From positions 1 to 64,000 of the forward strand of contig CAXVYS010000013.1 of assembly GCA_963422675.2 (NCBI GenBank): 64,000 bases of DNA, read 5' to 3'. Under the pieces are notes generated by a model. It had not been told where the DNA came from and did no database searches. It saw nothing but the letters and a program-made list of their open reading frames with translations. The translations under genes and the position numbers were made by a program. Positions 1 through 8,372 of this stretch are shown piece after piece. Source of the stretch: UBA4416 sp963422675. GTDB taxonomy: Bacteria; Bacteroidota; Bacteroidia; B-17B0; Aurantibacillaceae. Position 1 is the first letter of the stretch. Each line of letters starts with the position of its first letter.

Positions 1-2
1 AT

Positions 3-320
3 AATGGAAGGGCTGAGCATGCTCCAAAGCCTCATTTCGAGCATCTTGTTTTAGATAAAAAACAATTCGGTTTTTTTGGTGTTCCTAAAGAAGAAACCTT
101 GCAAAAATTTAAGGTAAAACCCATAGACGTCTTAATAAACCTGGGGAATTCGTCACACTTTAAAGCCACAGGATTAAGTAAACTGATAACGGCTAAATGC
201 AAGGTAAGCAGCTTTCAGGATCCTATTTTTGATATCAGTATCGACAGCGATAAAGCGATTAATATTTCTAATTACTTACAACAAGTAGTTGTATATTTGA
301 ATATGATTAAAACAACCTAA
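3..320 (+). CDS. C-terminal part of a DUF6913-like hypothetical protein (5' end outside window)
   Basis: The reading frame is open from the first bases of the window to a TAA at 318-320, so this is the 3' end of a longer gene and not a short gene starting at the TTG near 99. The visible part has about 105 residues. It contains the pattern DVLINLGNS...LSKLITAKCKVS and ends in a hydrophobic YLQQVVVYLNMIK segment. This resembles the C-terminus of the small Bacteroidota family DUF6913, which I recall being encoded next to dapA in flavobacteria; that assignment is from memory of the family and is tentative. It stops 5 bp before dapA, so the two are probably co-transcribed. Function is unknown. Confidence 0.6.
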   Translation, partial: NGRAEHAPKPHFEHLVLDKKQFGFFGVPKEETLQKFKVKPIDVLINLGNSSHFKATGLSKLITAKCKVSSFQDPIFDISIDSDKAINISNYLQQVVVYLNMIKTT

Positions 321-325
321 CACTC

Positions 326-1204
326 ATGGCACAATCAATGAATTTTACAGGAACAGGAGTAGCAATTGTTACGCCATTTACAACTAAAGGAGCGGTTGAT
401 TATCCGGCCTTAAGTAAATTAGTAGAACATTTAATAAAAGGAAGAGTGGAGTACATTGTTGTATTAGGTACAACAGGAGAAACAGCAACCTTATCTAAAG
501 AAGAAAAACAACAGGTTATTACTCATATCATCCAGGCAACTAAAAAGCGTATACCGTTAGTATTAGGGGTAGGAGGGAACAACACTGCCGAACTGGTTGA
601 AACATTAAAGAAAGATGATCTGTCGGCTTTTTCGGCTATACTCTCGGTTTCACCTTATTATAATAAACCGTCGCAGGAAGGTATTTACCAGCATTACAAG
701 GCTTTATCCAAAGCCAGCCCTTTACCTATTATTTTATATAACGTTCCGGGACGTACTGCTTCAAATATTGCATGGGATACCACCATTCGTTTGGCAAATG
801 AATTTAAAAACATTGTTGCCATTAAAGAAGCGAGTGGAAACATTGAACAATGCATGAAGATTATTAAACACCGTCCTGATAATTTTTTAATCATCAGCGG
901 CGATGATAACTTAACATTACCTCTAATAGCAAGTGGTGCAGATGGCGTTATTTCGGTGGTGGCAAATGCTTACCCGAAAGATTTTAGCGATATGGTGCGT
1001 TCTGCTTTAGTACACGATTTTAAAACAGCTCAAAAATTACATTATAAATTAATGGAAATTACCGAGCAATTATTTGCAGATGGAAACCCGGGAGGGATTA
1101 AATTTGTGTTAGCTCAGAAAAAAATTACACAGGCAATCGTACGTTTACCTTTAGTAGAGCCTAACGACAACGTAAAAGCAAACCTGAAGAAGTTAGCATA
1201 TTAA
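326..1204 (+). CDS. dapA: 4-hydroxy-tetrahydrodipicolinate synthase
   Basis: DapA condenses pyruvate with aspartate semialdehyde, the first committed step of the diaminopimelate/lysine branch in the cytoplasm. The 292-residue length is normal. The TIM-barrel family motifs are all present: GTTGE at 48-52 (active-site Thr), PYYNKPS at 110-116 (Tyr111/Tyr112), YNVPGRT at 138-144 (catalytic Tyr138) and AIKEASG at 165-171 with the Schiff-base Lys167. They match the E. coli residues Thr44/Tyr107/Tyr133/Lys161 in order and spacing. The ATG at 326 follows the previous stop by 5 bp and leaves only a few residues before the conserved N-terminal strand, so this start is favoured. Nothing in the sequence is unusual. 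Confidence 0.97.
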   Translation: MAQSMNFTGTGVAIVTPFTTKGAVDYPALSKLVEHLIKGRVEYIVVLGTTGETATLSKEEKQQVITHIIQATKKRIPLVLGVGGNNTAELVETLKKDDLSAFSAILSVSPYYNKPSQEGIYQHYKALSKASPLPIILYNVPGRTASNIAWDTTIRLANEFKNIVAIKEASGNIEQCMKIIKHRPDNFLIISGDDNLTLPLIASGADGVISVVANAYPKDFSDMVRSALVHDFKTAQKLHYKLMEITEQLFADGNPGGIKFVLAQKKITQAIVRLPLVEPNDNVKANLKKLAY

Positions 1205-1213
1205 GAAACCAAT

Positions 1214-1275
1214 TTCCCGCAAATTTCGAAGATATACGTCGATTAAAATCATGTATATTAGCGTAATCTGCGGGA
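1214..1275. repeat. Imperfect palindromic intergenic repeat (TCCCGCA...TGCGGGA)
   Basis: The left arm begins TCCCGCAAATTTCG at 1215 and the right arm ends GTAATCTGCGGGA at 1275. The inner parts also pair (GATATAC with GTATATTA). It resembles the 'cgcaaatttcgcagat...atctgcggga' class of dispersed repeats that I recall from Bacteroidota intergenic DNA. It overlaps the most upstream ATG of the next frame, at 1251, which argues for the later start at 1296. Confidence 0.6.
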
Positions 1276-1295
1276 TTTTTATTATAAATAAAACT

Positions 1296-1859
1296 ATGTT
1301 AGAATTACTAAAACAACCCTGGCCATGGTACGTAGCCGGTATATTAATTGGCTTAACGGTTCCGGCACTTTTAATCATTGGAAATAAATCTTTTGGGATT
1401 TCTTCTTCCTTACGTCACATTTGTGCAGCGTGTATTCCGGCAAATATTAAATTCTTTAAATACGATTGGAAAAAAGAATCGTGGAATTTGTTTTTTGTTG
1501 GTGGTATTGCCATTGGCGGAATCATTGCTTCTTTCTTATTAACTAATCCCAATGCAATGATAGTTGCCGAAAGCACAAAACATGCTTTAGAAGCTGGCAA
1601 CGTTAAAGATTATAACCATTTAATGCCAACTGATCTATTTAGTTGGGATAGCTTATTCACGTTGCGTGGTTTTATATTTATGGTTGTAGGTGGTTTTATG
1701 GTTGGTTTTGGAACCCGTTATGCCGGTGGTTGCACAAGCGGACATGCCATTATGGGATTATCTAATTTACAATTACCATCCTTGTTTGCAACCATTGCTT
1801 TTATGGTTGGTGGTTTTGCTATGACATGGTTAGTGTTGCCTTATTTACTTAATCTTTAA
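1296..1859 (+). CDS. YeeE/YedE-family (DUF395) membrane protein, first half-transporter
   Basis: This is an integral inner-membrane protein of about 187 residues with roughly four or five hydrophobic segments and the family signature GTRYAGGCTSGHAIMG in its second half. The conserved Cys of the GGCTSGH motif is the residue that relays sulfur in thiosulfate-importing YeeE and related proteins. The protein is about half of a full-length YeeE. The partner half follows 11 bp downstream, an arrangement like PmpA/PmpB pairs. An upstream in-frame ATG at 1251 lies inside a palindromic repeat; the ATG at 1296 gives a sensible MLELLKQPWPWYVAG beginning. The downstream TsdA-like and SoxB-like genes suggest uptake or handling of thiosulfate or another sulfur species. 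The substrate is inferred. Confidence 0.85.
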   Translation: MLELLKQPWPWYVAGILIGLTVPALLIIGNKSFGISSSLRHICAACIPANIKFFKYDWKKESWNLFFVGGIAIGGIIASFLLTNPNAMIVAESTKHALEAGNVKDYNHLMPTDLFSWDSLFTLRGFIFMVVGGFMVGFGTRYAGGCTSGHAIMGLSNLQLPSLFATIAFMVGGFAMTWLVLPYLLNL

Positions 1860-1870
1860 AAGAAGTTACA

Positions 1871-2377
1871 ATGAATACAAATCAAGTAGAAATGCAGGTT
1901 AAGGGGAATGATGAATTTGACCTAAAAGAAACTTGCGTTAATAATTCAGACATTAAAAAACCGTGGACATCCAATTTAATTTATGCTTTTGTAGGAATTT
2001 TGTTTGGGATCACTTTTGTAAAGGCCGAAATTGTTAGCTGGTTTCGTATACAGGAAATGTTTCGTTTCGATTCATTTCACATGTATGGTGTAATTGGTAC
2101 AGCAGTAGTTGTTGGTGTTATTTCTGTTTTCATTATTAAAAAATATAATGTAAAAACGAAGGATGGCGAACAAATCATTTTAACTCCTAAAACATTTAAT
2201 AAAGGGCAAATTATTGGCGGTTTACTGTTTGGCCTTGGCTGGGCAATAACAGGTGCTTGCCCCGGACCATTATTTGCACAAATAGGAAGTGGTTTCACCG
2301 TAGTGATTGTTACCTTTTTGAGTGCCATTGCCGGTACCTGGGTATATGGTTACTTTAAAGAAAAATTACCACATTAA
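1871..2377 (+). CDS. YeeE/YedE-family (DUF395) membrane protein, second half-transporter
   Basis: This membrane protein of 168 residues has hydrophobic segments near 38-52, 70-90, 115-135 and 145-162. The family motif GLGWAITGACPGPLFAQIG carries the single conserved Cys of the second half-repeat. It begins 11 bp after the first DUF395 gene and ends 8 bp before the cytochrome gene, so the four sulfur genes look like one operon. In full-length YeeE the two Cys-bearing halves line a thiosulfate pathway; here they are on separate polypeptides that probably heterodimerise. A hydrophilic N-terminal extension of about 35 residues precedes the first membrane segment. Thiosulfate specificity is inferred from context. 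Confidence 0.85.
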   Translation: MNTNQVEMQVKGNDEFDLKETCVNNSDIKKPWTSNLIYAFVGILFGITFVKAEIVSWFRIQEMFRFDSFHMYGVIGTAVVVGVISVFIIKKYNVKTKDGEQIILTPKTFNKGQIIGGLLFGLGWAITGACPGPLFAQIGSGFTVVIVTFLSAIAGTWVYGYFKEKLPH

Positions 2378-2385
2378 AATTTTTT

Positions 2386-3486
2386 ATGATTGAACAGAAA
2401 AACGAAGACAATAATAACTTAACTCAGGTTATTCCAAAACTCATCAATGTGATCATTGCTTTATTAATGATCATTGTTGTACTTTCTGTTTTATTATATA
2501 ATTACTTGCCTGCTTATTCTCCTAAAGAAAAAATAGCAGTAACCTATCCTCAGGCCGATTCGAACGGAAATTTTACGGATGCCGCTAAATTAGAAGCCTT
2601 AAAACAGATTGATACCGTTAAGTACTGGCAGGCTCCTGATGCAAATAGCCTTACAAGTGAGAATAAAGAATTAATAATGTATGGTAAAGAATTAATTGCC
2701 CACACAGCCCTGTATTATGGAGCAAATGGAAAAATATTCAAATCATCTACCAATGGCATGAATTGCCAGAATTGTCATTTAGAGGCAGGAACAAAAACAT
2801 TTGGGAATAACTACAGCGCCGTTGCTTCAACGTATCCTAAATACAGAGCCAGATCAGGATCTATTGAAAACATTTATAAACGGGTTAATGATTGTTTTGA
2901 ACGGAGTTTAAACGGAAAAGCCATCGATACCACTTCTAAAGAAATGAAAGCCATTGTGGCTTATATCTATTGGCTGGGAAAAGATGTAGTAAAAGGTAAA
3001 AAACCGGAAGGCTCCGGATTAAAAGACCTGGCCTTTTTAAAACGTGCGGTAAATCCTGAAACAGGAAAAACAGTTTACACTGAAAAATGCCAAAGCTGTC
3101 ACCAACCAAAAGGAGAAGGACAATTAAACACAGATAAAACAGAATACACGTATCCACCTTTATGGGGAGAATTCAGTTACAATGATGGAGCGGGTTTATA
3201 CAGAATATCCAACTTCGCCAAGTTTGTAAAATGTAATATGCCGCAAGGGTCTTCTCATAACAACACACAGTTAACGGATGAAGAAGCCTGGGATGTAGCG
3301 GCATTTGTTAATTCTCAACCTCGTTCTAAAAAAAATATTTCAAAAGACTGGCCTAAAATAAATGAAAAACCATTTGATCATCCCTTTGGTCCATACGTTG
3401 ATGGCTTTGATGAAAAGCAACATAAGTACGGGCCGTATAAAGGAATTAAGGATAAACTAGCACTATTAAACAATGGCAAAAAATAA
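2386..3486 (+). CDS. tsdA: TsdA-like diheme c-type cytochrome (putative thiosulfate dehydrogenase), membrane anchored
   Basis: The protein has 366 residues with a single N-terminal membrane anchor (about 17-38) and a periplasmic part with two heme-attachment motifs, CQNCH at 127-131 and CQSCH at 235-239. Around heme 1 the sequence reads HLEAGTKTFGNN and YPKYRARSG, followed by NDCFERSLNGK with Cys170. This layout matches TsdA, where a Cys at that place ligates heme 1. Met285 in CNMPQG is a candidate ligand for heme 2. TsdA joins two thiosulfates to tetrathionate and passes electrons to a cytochrome, or works in reverse. The family match is by motif; the direction of the reaction is unknown. 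The gene overlaps the SoxB-like gene by 14 bp, which indicates co-translation. Confidence 0.82.
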   Translation: MIEQKNEDNNNLTQVIPKLINVIIALLMIIVVLSVLLYNYLPAYSPKEKIAVTYPQADSNGNFTDAAKLEALKQIDTVKYWQAPDANSLTSENKELIMYGKELIAHTALYYGANGKIFKSSTNGMNCQNCHLEAGTKTFGNNYSAVASTYPKYRARSGSIENIYKRVNDCFERSLNGKAIDTTSKEMKAIVAYIYWLGKDVVKGKKPEGSGLKDLAFLKRAVNPETGKTVYTEKCQSCHQPKGEGQLNTDKTEYTYPPLWGEFSYNDGAGLYRISNFAKFVKCNMPQGSSHNNTQLTDEEAWDVAAFVNSQPRSKKNISKDWPKINEKPFDHPFGPYVDGFDEKQHKYGPYKGIKDKLALLNNGKK

Positions 3487-5200
3487 ATCAGATCATACTG
3501 AAAACCAAAATAACGAACGTAGAGATTTTTTAAAAAAATCAGCTTTGGTTGGTTTAGCCGCTGTTTTAAATCCTATAACTAGCTTTGCTACTGAAACTAA
3601 GTTAGTGGATCTTGAAAAAGGAATTGATACTAATTCTGAAACAACCTCGCAAACAATCACGGTTTTGATCACAACAGATATTCATTCACAATTAAATACA
3701 CATGATGAATTTTTTTGGGAGAATAATCAAGCTGTTTATAAAAAACGTGGAGGCATGGCAGTTTTAAAAACCATGATCGATCACTTTAGAAAAGAAAATC
3801 CTAATAATACGATTTTGTACGACGGAGGAGATTTTTTTCATGGTCATGCCGTAGCCTCTTTAACAGAAGGAGAAGCGTTGATTCCTATCTTCAATAAACT
3901 AGGCTACGATTTAATGTTGCCGGGTAACTGGGAAGTAGTATACAAGAAAAAGAAAATGTTGTATGACATGGGCCATGCGAATGCGGCAAAAATTTGCGCT
4001 AACATGTGGCATAAAACAACCGATGAAGATAATAACCAATTAGTGTATCAACCTTATTGGGTAAAATATATTGCAGGTGTAAAAATAGGTATTATTGGTT
4101 ATACAGATCATTTAATTCCTAAACGTCAATCGCCGGCTTATAGTGAAGGGTTGCGATTTGAACATGCTGATGTGAATGTCGCTAAGTATGTAAAACAGCT
4201 TAAAGAAATAGAAGGTTGTGCCATTGTATTAGTGGCTTGTCATATGGGACTTGCGCAACAGGTTGGTTTAGCAAATAATCCTGCGGTACAAGGTGTTGAT
4301 TTCATATTAGGAGCTGATACACACGAACGCGTAAGAGAACCTATTCAAGCTAAATATACTAAGGTAATTGAGTGCGGGGCTTTTGGTTCTTTCCTGGGGA
4401 AATTAGATCTGGTTATTAAAGATGGAAAACTGGAAAGTTCAAATTATCAATTATTAGATGTAGATCCTGTAAAATATCCGGCTGATAAAGCGGTTCAGGC
4501 TTTGGTAGATAAAGCCTATGAACCATTTAAACAAGATTTGCAAAGAGTGATCGGCACAAGTAAAACACCGTTAGTGCGTTACTTCGTGATGGAAACACCA
4601 ATGGACAATTTAATTACGGATGCCATTATGTGGAAGTTTAAACCGGACATTGCTTTATCAAACGGCTTTCGTTTTTGTCAGCCTTTAGCAGTTGATCCTA
4701 AAACCGGTGTAGCAACTATTACCAAAGAATTTTTATGGAATATGTTACCGGTAAACAGCGAAGCTAAAACAGGTAAGATTACCGGAAAACAATTGAATGA
4801 TTGGTTGGAAAAAGAATTACAAAATGCGTTTGCTAAAGATCCTTCCAAACGTTTTGGGGGTTGGTTCGTCCGCTTTAATGGTATGGAGGTGAACTTTACC
4901 ATTGGTAATGAAAATGGTAAGCGTTTAAACTGGGTAAAAGTTGCCGGGCAACCACTTGATCTAACGAAAGAATATAGTATCATTGCTTGTGAGCGTGAAG
5001 GTGATCCGGATGATACGTTATGCAGAGTAGAGAAGGTGAAAGATCCAAAAAGATTATCGATGTTGTTACATGATGTGATAGAAGAATATTTAAAAGCGAA
5101 TTCTCCGGTTGCACCTAAATTAGAAAGCAGGTCAACAGCTACAGACGAGCCTATTACGTTATTAACTCAACTTAGAGGTACAACTTACGAGTTTAGATAG
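3473..5200 (+). CDS. soxB: SoxB-like binuclear metallophosphoesterase-fold hydrolase, Tat-exported
   Basis: The 575-residue protein begins with a twin-arginine signal (ERRDFLKKSALVG, 15-27). A calcineurin-like phosphoesterase domain follows with the metal ligands in order: TDIHSQL (Asp69, His71), DGGDFF (Asp120), GNWE (Asn152), CHMGL (His257) and GADTHE (His284). The C-terminal half is a 5'-nucleotidase C-terminal domain. The GNWE-VY motif, the GGWFVRF stretch and the Tat signal make SoxB, the dimanganese enzyme that hydrolyses sulfate from SoxY-bound sulfur, a better match than UshA-type nucleotidases. No soxA, soxX, soxY or soxZ gene lies in the window, so the carrier substrate is not accounted for. 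The start codon lies inside the end of the cytochrome gene. Confidence 0.8.
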   Translation: MAKNKSDHTENQNNERRDFLKKSALVGLAAVLNPITSFATETKLVDLEKGIDTNSETTSQTITVLITTDIHSQLNTHDEFFWENNQAVYKKRGGMAVLKTMIDHFRKENPNNTILYDGGDFFHGHAVASLTEGEALIPIFNKLGYDLMLPGNWEVVYKKKKMLYDMGHANAAKICANMWHKTTDEDNNQLVYQPYWVKYIAGVKIGIIGYTDHLIPKRQSPAYSEGLRFEHADVNVAKYVKQLKEIEGCAIVLVACHMGLAQQVGLANNPAVQGVDFILGADTHERVREPIQAKYTKVIECGAFGSFLGKLDLVIKDGKLESSNYQLLDVDPVKYPADKAVQALVDKAYEPFKQDLQRVIGTSKTPLVRYFVMETPMDNLITDAIMWKFKPDIALSNGFRFCQPLAVDPKTGVATITKEFLWNMLPVNSEAKTGKITGKQLNDWLEKELQNAFAKDPSKRFGGWFVRFNGMEVNFTIGNENGKRLNWVKVAGQPLDLTKEYSIIACEREGDPDDTLCRVEKVKDPKRLSMLLHDVIEEYLKANSPVAPKLESRSTATDEPITLLTQLRGTTYEFR

Positions 5201-5203
5201 GTT

Positions 5204-5293
5204 TCGTCATCGCAAGGAACGAAGCGATCTCAAACAGAGAATTTGTCTGACATATATGAGATTACTTCGTCGCGCCTCCTTGTAATGGCGACA
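5204..5293. repeat. REP-like imperfect palindrome (CGTCATCGCAAGGA...TCCTTGTAATGGCG)
   Basis: The left arm 5205-5232 contains CAAGGAACGAAGCGATCTCA, and the right arm 5256-5293 contains GAGATTACTTCGTCGCGCCTCCTTGTAATGGCG. The arms pair through GAAGcGATCTC/GAGATtaCTTC and GCAAGGA/TCCTTGT. The sequence belongs to the 'cattgcgaggaacgaagcaatctc' type of dispersed repeat that is widespread in bacterial intergenic DNA. It lies directly after the SoxB-like stop codon and may also help end that transcript. Confidence 0.75.
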
Positions 5294-5389
5294 GAGTCAT
5301 TTAACTTTTTTGTTACTTACTTATCTAATCATATTTCCTTATTTTTACATTTCTTATAACTCATATCTCATAATTTACAACTCATTTAT

Positions 5390-6304
5390 ATGAATTTATC
5401 CCTTTTAAAAACCATGTGTGCCATTCATTCTCCAAGCGGAAATGAAGTAGCGATGAAAGACTTTTTGTTGGAGTACATCAAATCGAACCAAAAAAACTGG
5501 AAACATAAACCAAAAGTCATTCATGGGAAAGGTTTCCAGGATAATATCATGTTGGTATTTGGTAAGCCCCGCACCGCTATCTTTGCACATACCGATAGTA
5601 TTGGTTTTACAGTACGTTACGGTAAACAGTTGGTTAAAATTGGTGGTCCGCGTTTAGAAAAAGGATACGAATTAGTTGGTAGTGATAGTAAAGGAATATG
5701 TGAAGCAACTCTAAACATTGTAAAAGATACTCTGGAATATAAAGCCAAACGTAATTTTGATACGGGTACGGAATTAGTATTTAAAGCGAATTGGAGAGAA
5801 GATAAAGAATACGTTCAATGTTGTTATATGGATAACCGTTTGGGATGTTTTAATGCTTTAAAAGTAGCAGAAACATTGAAAGACGGTGTGATTGTATTTA
5901 GTACATGGGAAGAGCACGGTGGAGGAAGCGTATCTTACCTGCAAAAATATCTAGCAGATAACTATGCTATTTCACAGGCATTGATTTCTGATATTTCATG
6001 GATCTCCGATGGTGTATTTCCTGCGAAAGGTCCTGTAATTAGCTTACGCGATAGTTTAATTCCCCGTCGCAGCTACATTAACAAAATTATCGCTATTGCA
6101 CAAAAACATAAACTAGCTCACCAGTTGGAAGTAGAAGGATCGGGGGGAAGTGATGCTAAAGAATTGCAAATGGCTGAAAACGTTTGGGATTGGTGTTTTG
6201 TAGGTGCCGCAGAACAGTTCGTTCACACTCCAAACGAAAAAGTACATAAAAAAGATATAGAAGGAATGATCGAATTATATAAAGCATTAATGAAGGATCT
6301 TTAG
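5390..6304 (+). CDS. M42/M20-type zinc aminopeptidase
   Basis: This 304-residue cytoplasmic dinuclear-zinc peptidase has the co-catalytic metal-site motifs in family order: AHTDSIGF (His67, Asp69), YMDNRLG (Asp148), WEEHGGG (Glu174/Glu175), SDISW (Asp201) and VHTPNEK (His279). GGSDAKE near 252-258 is a further conserved active-site segment. The N-terminal MCAIHSPSGNE is the classical beginning of M42 and M20 peptidases. The length is a little short for M42 (about 340-360), which implies a reduced inserted dimerisation domain at about 85-140. There is no signal peptide. It is separated from the sulfur operon by a palindromic repeat and an AT-rich stretch that probably holds its own promoter. 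The exact substrate cannot be told. Confidence 0.88.
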   Translation: MNLSLLKTMCAIHSPSGNEVAMKDFLLEYIKSNQKNWKHKPKVIHGKGFQDNIMLVFGKPRTAIFAHTDSIGFTVRYGKQLVKIGGPRLEKGYELVGSDSKGICEATLNIVKDTLEYKAKRNFDTGTELVFKANWREDKEYVQCCYMDNRLGCFNALKVAETLKDGVIVFSTWEEHGGGSVSYLQKYLADNYAISQALISDISWISDGVFPAKGPVISLRDSLIPRRSYINKIIAIAQKHKLAHQLEVEGSGGSDAKELQMAENVWDWCFVGAAEQFVHTPNEKVHKKDIEGMIELYKALMKDL

Positions 6305-6372
6305 AATAATTTCTATTTTATCATTATGTTTGTTTATTCACTGCTATAAAATTATTTACTTAAACGTTTGTT

Positions 6373-8364
6373 ATGCCGGAATTGGTTAAAATTTCAAAAC
6401 GCCTTTTCTTAAACTCATTATTTTTTCTGTTTGCCTGTTTCAATGCTTATTCTCAGGATTATTCTTTAGATTCTATAAAGAAAGTACTGGAAACTAAAAT
6501 GCATGATACAACGAGGTTAAGAACCATAAGCGTTATCCTAGAAAATGAAAACCAACGCGATTCAATTAGTATTTATTATAACAAACAAGTTATAGCGATA
6601 CTCGCTAAAAATTTACATTCTAAAGAATTAGATTACAGATTAAGGGATAAATATTTATACTATTTAGCATATTGGTATGCAGATCAGGCAGTTGTTCTGT
6701 CTTCTAAAGAATCGAGTCCGGAGATTATTACTTATTTAGACAAGTCTGCTGCTATTTTTAAATATTTGAACATGCCAGATGAATTGTGGACAACTATTAA
6801 TAATAAAGGGAACGTATTAAGAAAGATGGCAGAGTATGAAAAAGCAATTGCCTGTTTTTTTGATGCTTTAAAATACCACGAATTAAAGGCAAACAAATTA
6901 GGTATAGCTGCGGCAAATAGTTCTATAGGGGCTGTTTATGAAGATCAAAATAACTACACCAAAGCAGTAGAATATTATGCAAAAGCCCTGGTTTTTTATG
7001 ACTCTATTCAAAAGCCTTCAAATAAGGATCTTTATGAGCAGGCTGTAATTGACCATAACATTGGTTATTGCTATTTTAAGCTTGGTGAAAATGAAAAAGC
7101 AAAAAAACATTTATACAAAGCATTAGACATTGAAAAGAAAAATGGCTTTTTAGATAACATCAGTTATGTTTATGATAAAATAGGAAGCATTTATGCAGCG
7201 GAGAAAAAATATGATGAGGCCCTGAATATAACGCAGGAAGGACTTTTGTATGCCAGTAAAGACAGATCGAAAGCCATATTATTGAATAGCATCGGGGAAA
7301 TTTTTTATAACCTTAAAAATTACAAACAGGCAGAGTTTTATTTAGACAAAGCCCTCGCGCATGCAAAGCTCGCCAAAGATCTGGACGCTATGGAATATAG
7401 CTATTTGTACTTATATAAAACATGTAAAGCCGCCCATAAGCCTGATAAATCGTTGCAAATGTTTGAGCTGTATACCGAACTCACAAATTCTAATCATGCA
7501 GAAGCTTCAAAAAATGCATTGGCTCAACAACAATTAAAATATGATTATGAAAAAAAGGAATTTCAAACAAAATTAGAACAGGAAAAGAAACTATCTGACA
7601 TAAAGCTCGAAAACGAACGGAAACATACCCGTAAAAATATTGTGATGTATCTCCTTATTTCATTGGCAGTTATCCTGTGTGTAAGTATTTTTTACCTGTT
7701 TAAATTCTTCAAACAAAAAAACATTATCAATGCCAACAAAAACAATGAGCTTAAGCAAAAGCTCCTGCTCACACAAATGAATCCACATTTTATCTTTAAC
7801 TCTGTAGATAATATTCAAAGCCTCATCCATAATAAGCAGGATAAAGAAGCGATCAGTTACCTTACTAAGTTTTCCAAACTTACTCGTCAAATCCTTGAAA
7901 ACTCAACAGAAAATCATATTACCTTAAGTGAAGAACTGGCCATGACCGATAATTACTTAAATATACAGCAACTGTTGTATAATAATAAGTTTGCGTATGC
8001 CATAACAGTAGATGAATCCATTGATCCGGAATCCATTTTATTACCTCCTATGCTCACCCAGCCTTTTATTGAAAATGCGATTAAACATGGGTTAAAACAT
8101 AAAATAACAGGAGGCCTAATTGCGGTTAAATTCTATATGAAAGATCAAACCTTATTTTTTGAAGTAACAGATAATGGATCCGGACTTGAAACCGAAAAAA
8201 ATAACAGCAAGCATAAGTCTTTAGCTACTCAAATTGTAACTGAAAGATTAAAAAGTAACGCCACAAAAAGAGTCATTGTCATTAATACTCAAAATATTAT
8301 TGAAAATAATACCATTAAAGGTGTTAATACAACGTTTGAAATACCCTACATTTACGATAATTAA
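6373..8364 (+). CDS. TPR-containing LytS-type sensor histidine kinase
   Basis: The 663-residue protein starts with a signal peptide (cleavage after about NAYSQ, residue 28). A periplasmic array of about six or seven TPR-like helical repeats follows (about 100-385, e.g. YEKAIACFFDALKYHE), then a coiled coil (about 380-418), one membrane span (about 422-446) and a cytoplasmic His_kinase/HATPase module. The phospho-acceptor is His472 in QMNPHFIFNS, and the ATP-lid Asn is Asn568 in QPFIENAIKHG. This is the LytS/YehU class, with its His box near the membrane, found throughout Bacteroidota with TPR sensors. The cognate LytTR regulator starts 8 bp downstream. The input signal is unknown. Context suggests cell-surface or envelope control. 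Confidence 0.92.
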   Translation: MPELVKISKRLFLNSLFFLFACFNAYSQDYSLDSIKKVLETKMHDTTRLRTISVILENENQRDSISIYYNKQVIAILAKNLHSKELDYRLRDKYLYYLAYWYADQAVVLSSKESSPEIITYLDKSAAIFKYLNMPDELWTTINNKGNVLRKMAEYEKAIACFFDALKYHELKANKLGIAAANSSIGAVYEDQNNYTKAVEYYAKALVFYDSIQKPSNKDLYEQAVIDHNIGYCYFKLGENEKAKKHLYKALDIEKKNGFLDNISYVYDKIGSIYAAEKKYDEALNITQEGLLYASKDRSKAILLNSIGEIFYNLKNYKQAEFYLDKALAHAKLAKDLDAMEYSYLYLYKTCKAAHKPDKSLQMFELYTELTNSNHAEASKNALAQQQLKYDYEKKEFQTKLEQEKKLSDIKLENERKHTRKNIVMYLLISLAVILCVSIFYLFKFFKQKNIINANKNNELKQKLLLTQMNPHFIFNSVDNIQSLIHNKQDKEAISYLTKFSKLTRQILENSTENHITLSEELAMTDNYLNIQQLLYNNKFAYAITVDESIDPESILLPPMLTQPFIENAIKHGLKHKITGGLIAVKFYMKDQTLFFEVTDNGSGLETEKNNSKHKSLATQIVTERLKSNATKRVIVINTQNIIENNTIKGVNTTFEIPYIYDN

Positions 8365-8372
8365 ATCAAAGT

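Noticed and set aside
1251..1295. Upstream ATG start for the first YeeE/YedE gene
   Set aside because: The extra 15 codons are encoded by a palindromic intergenic repeat and do not resemble the family N-terminus. The ATG at 1296 is preferred.
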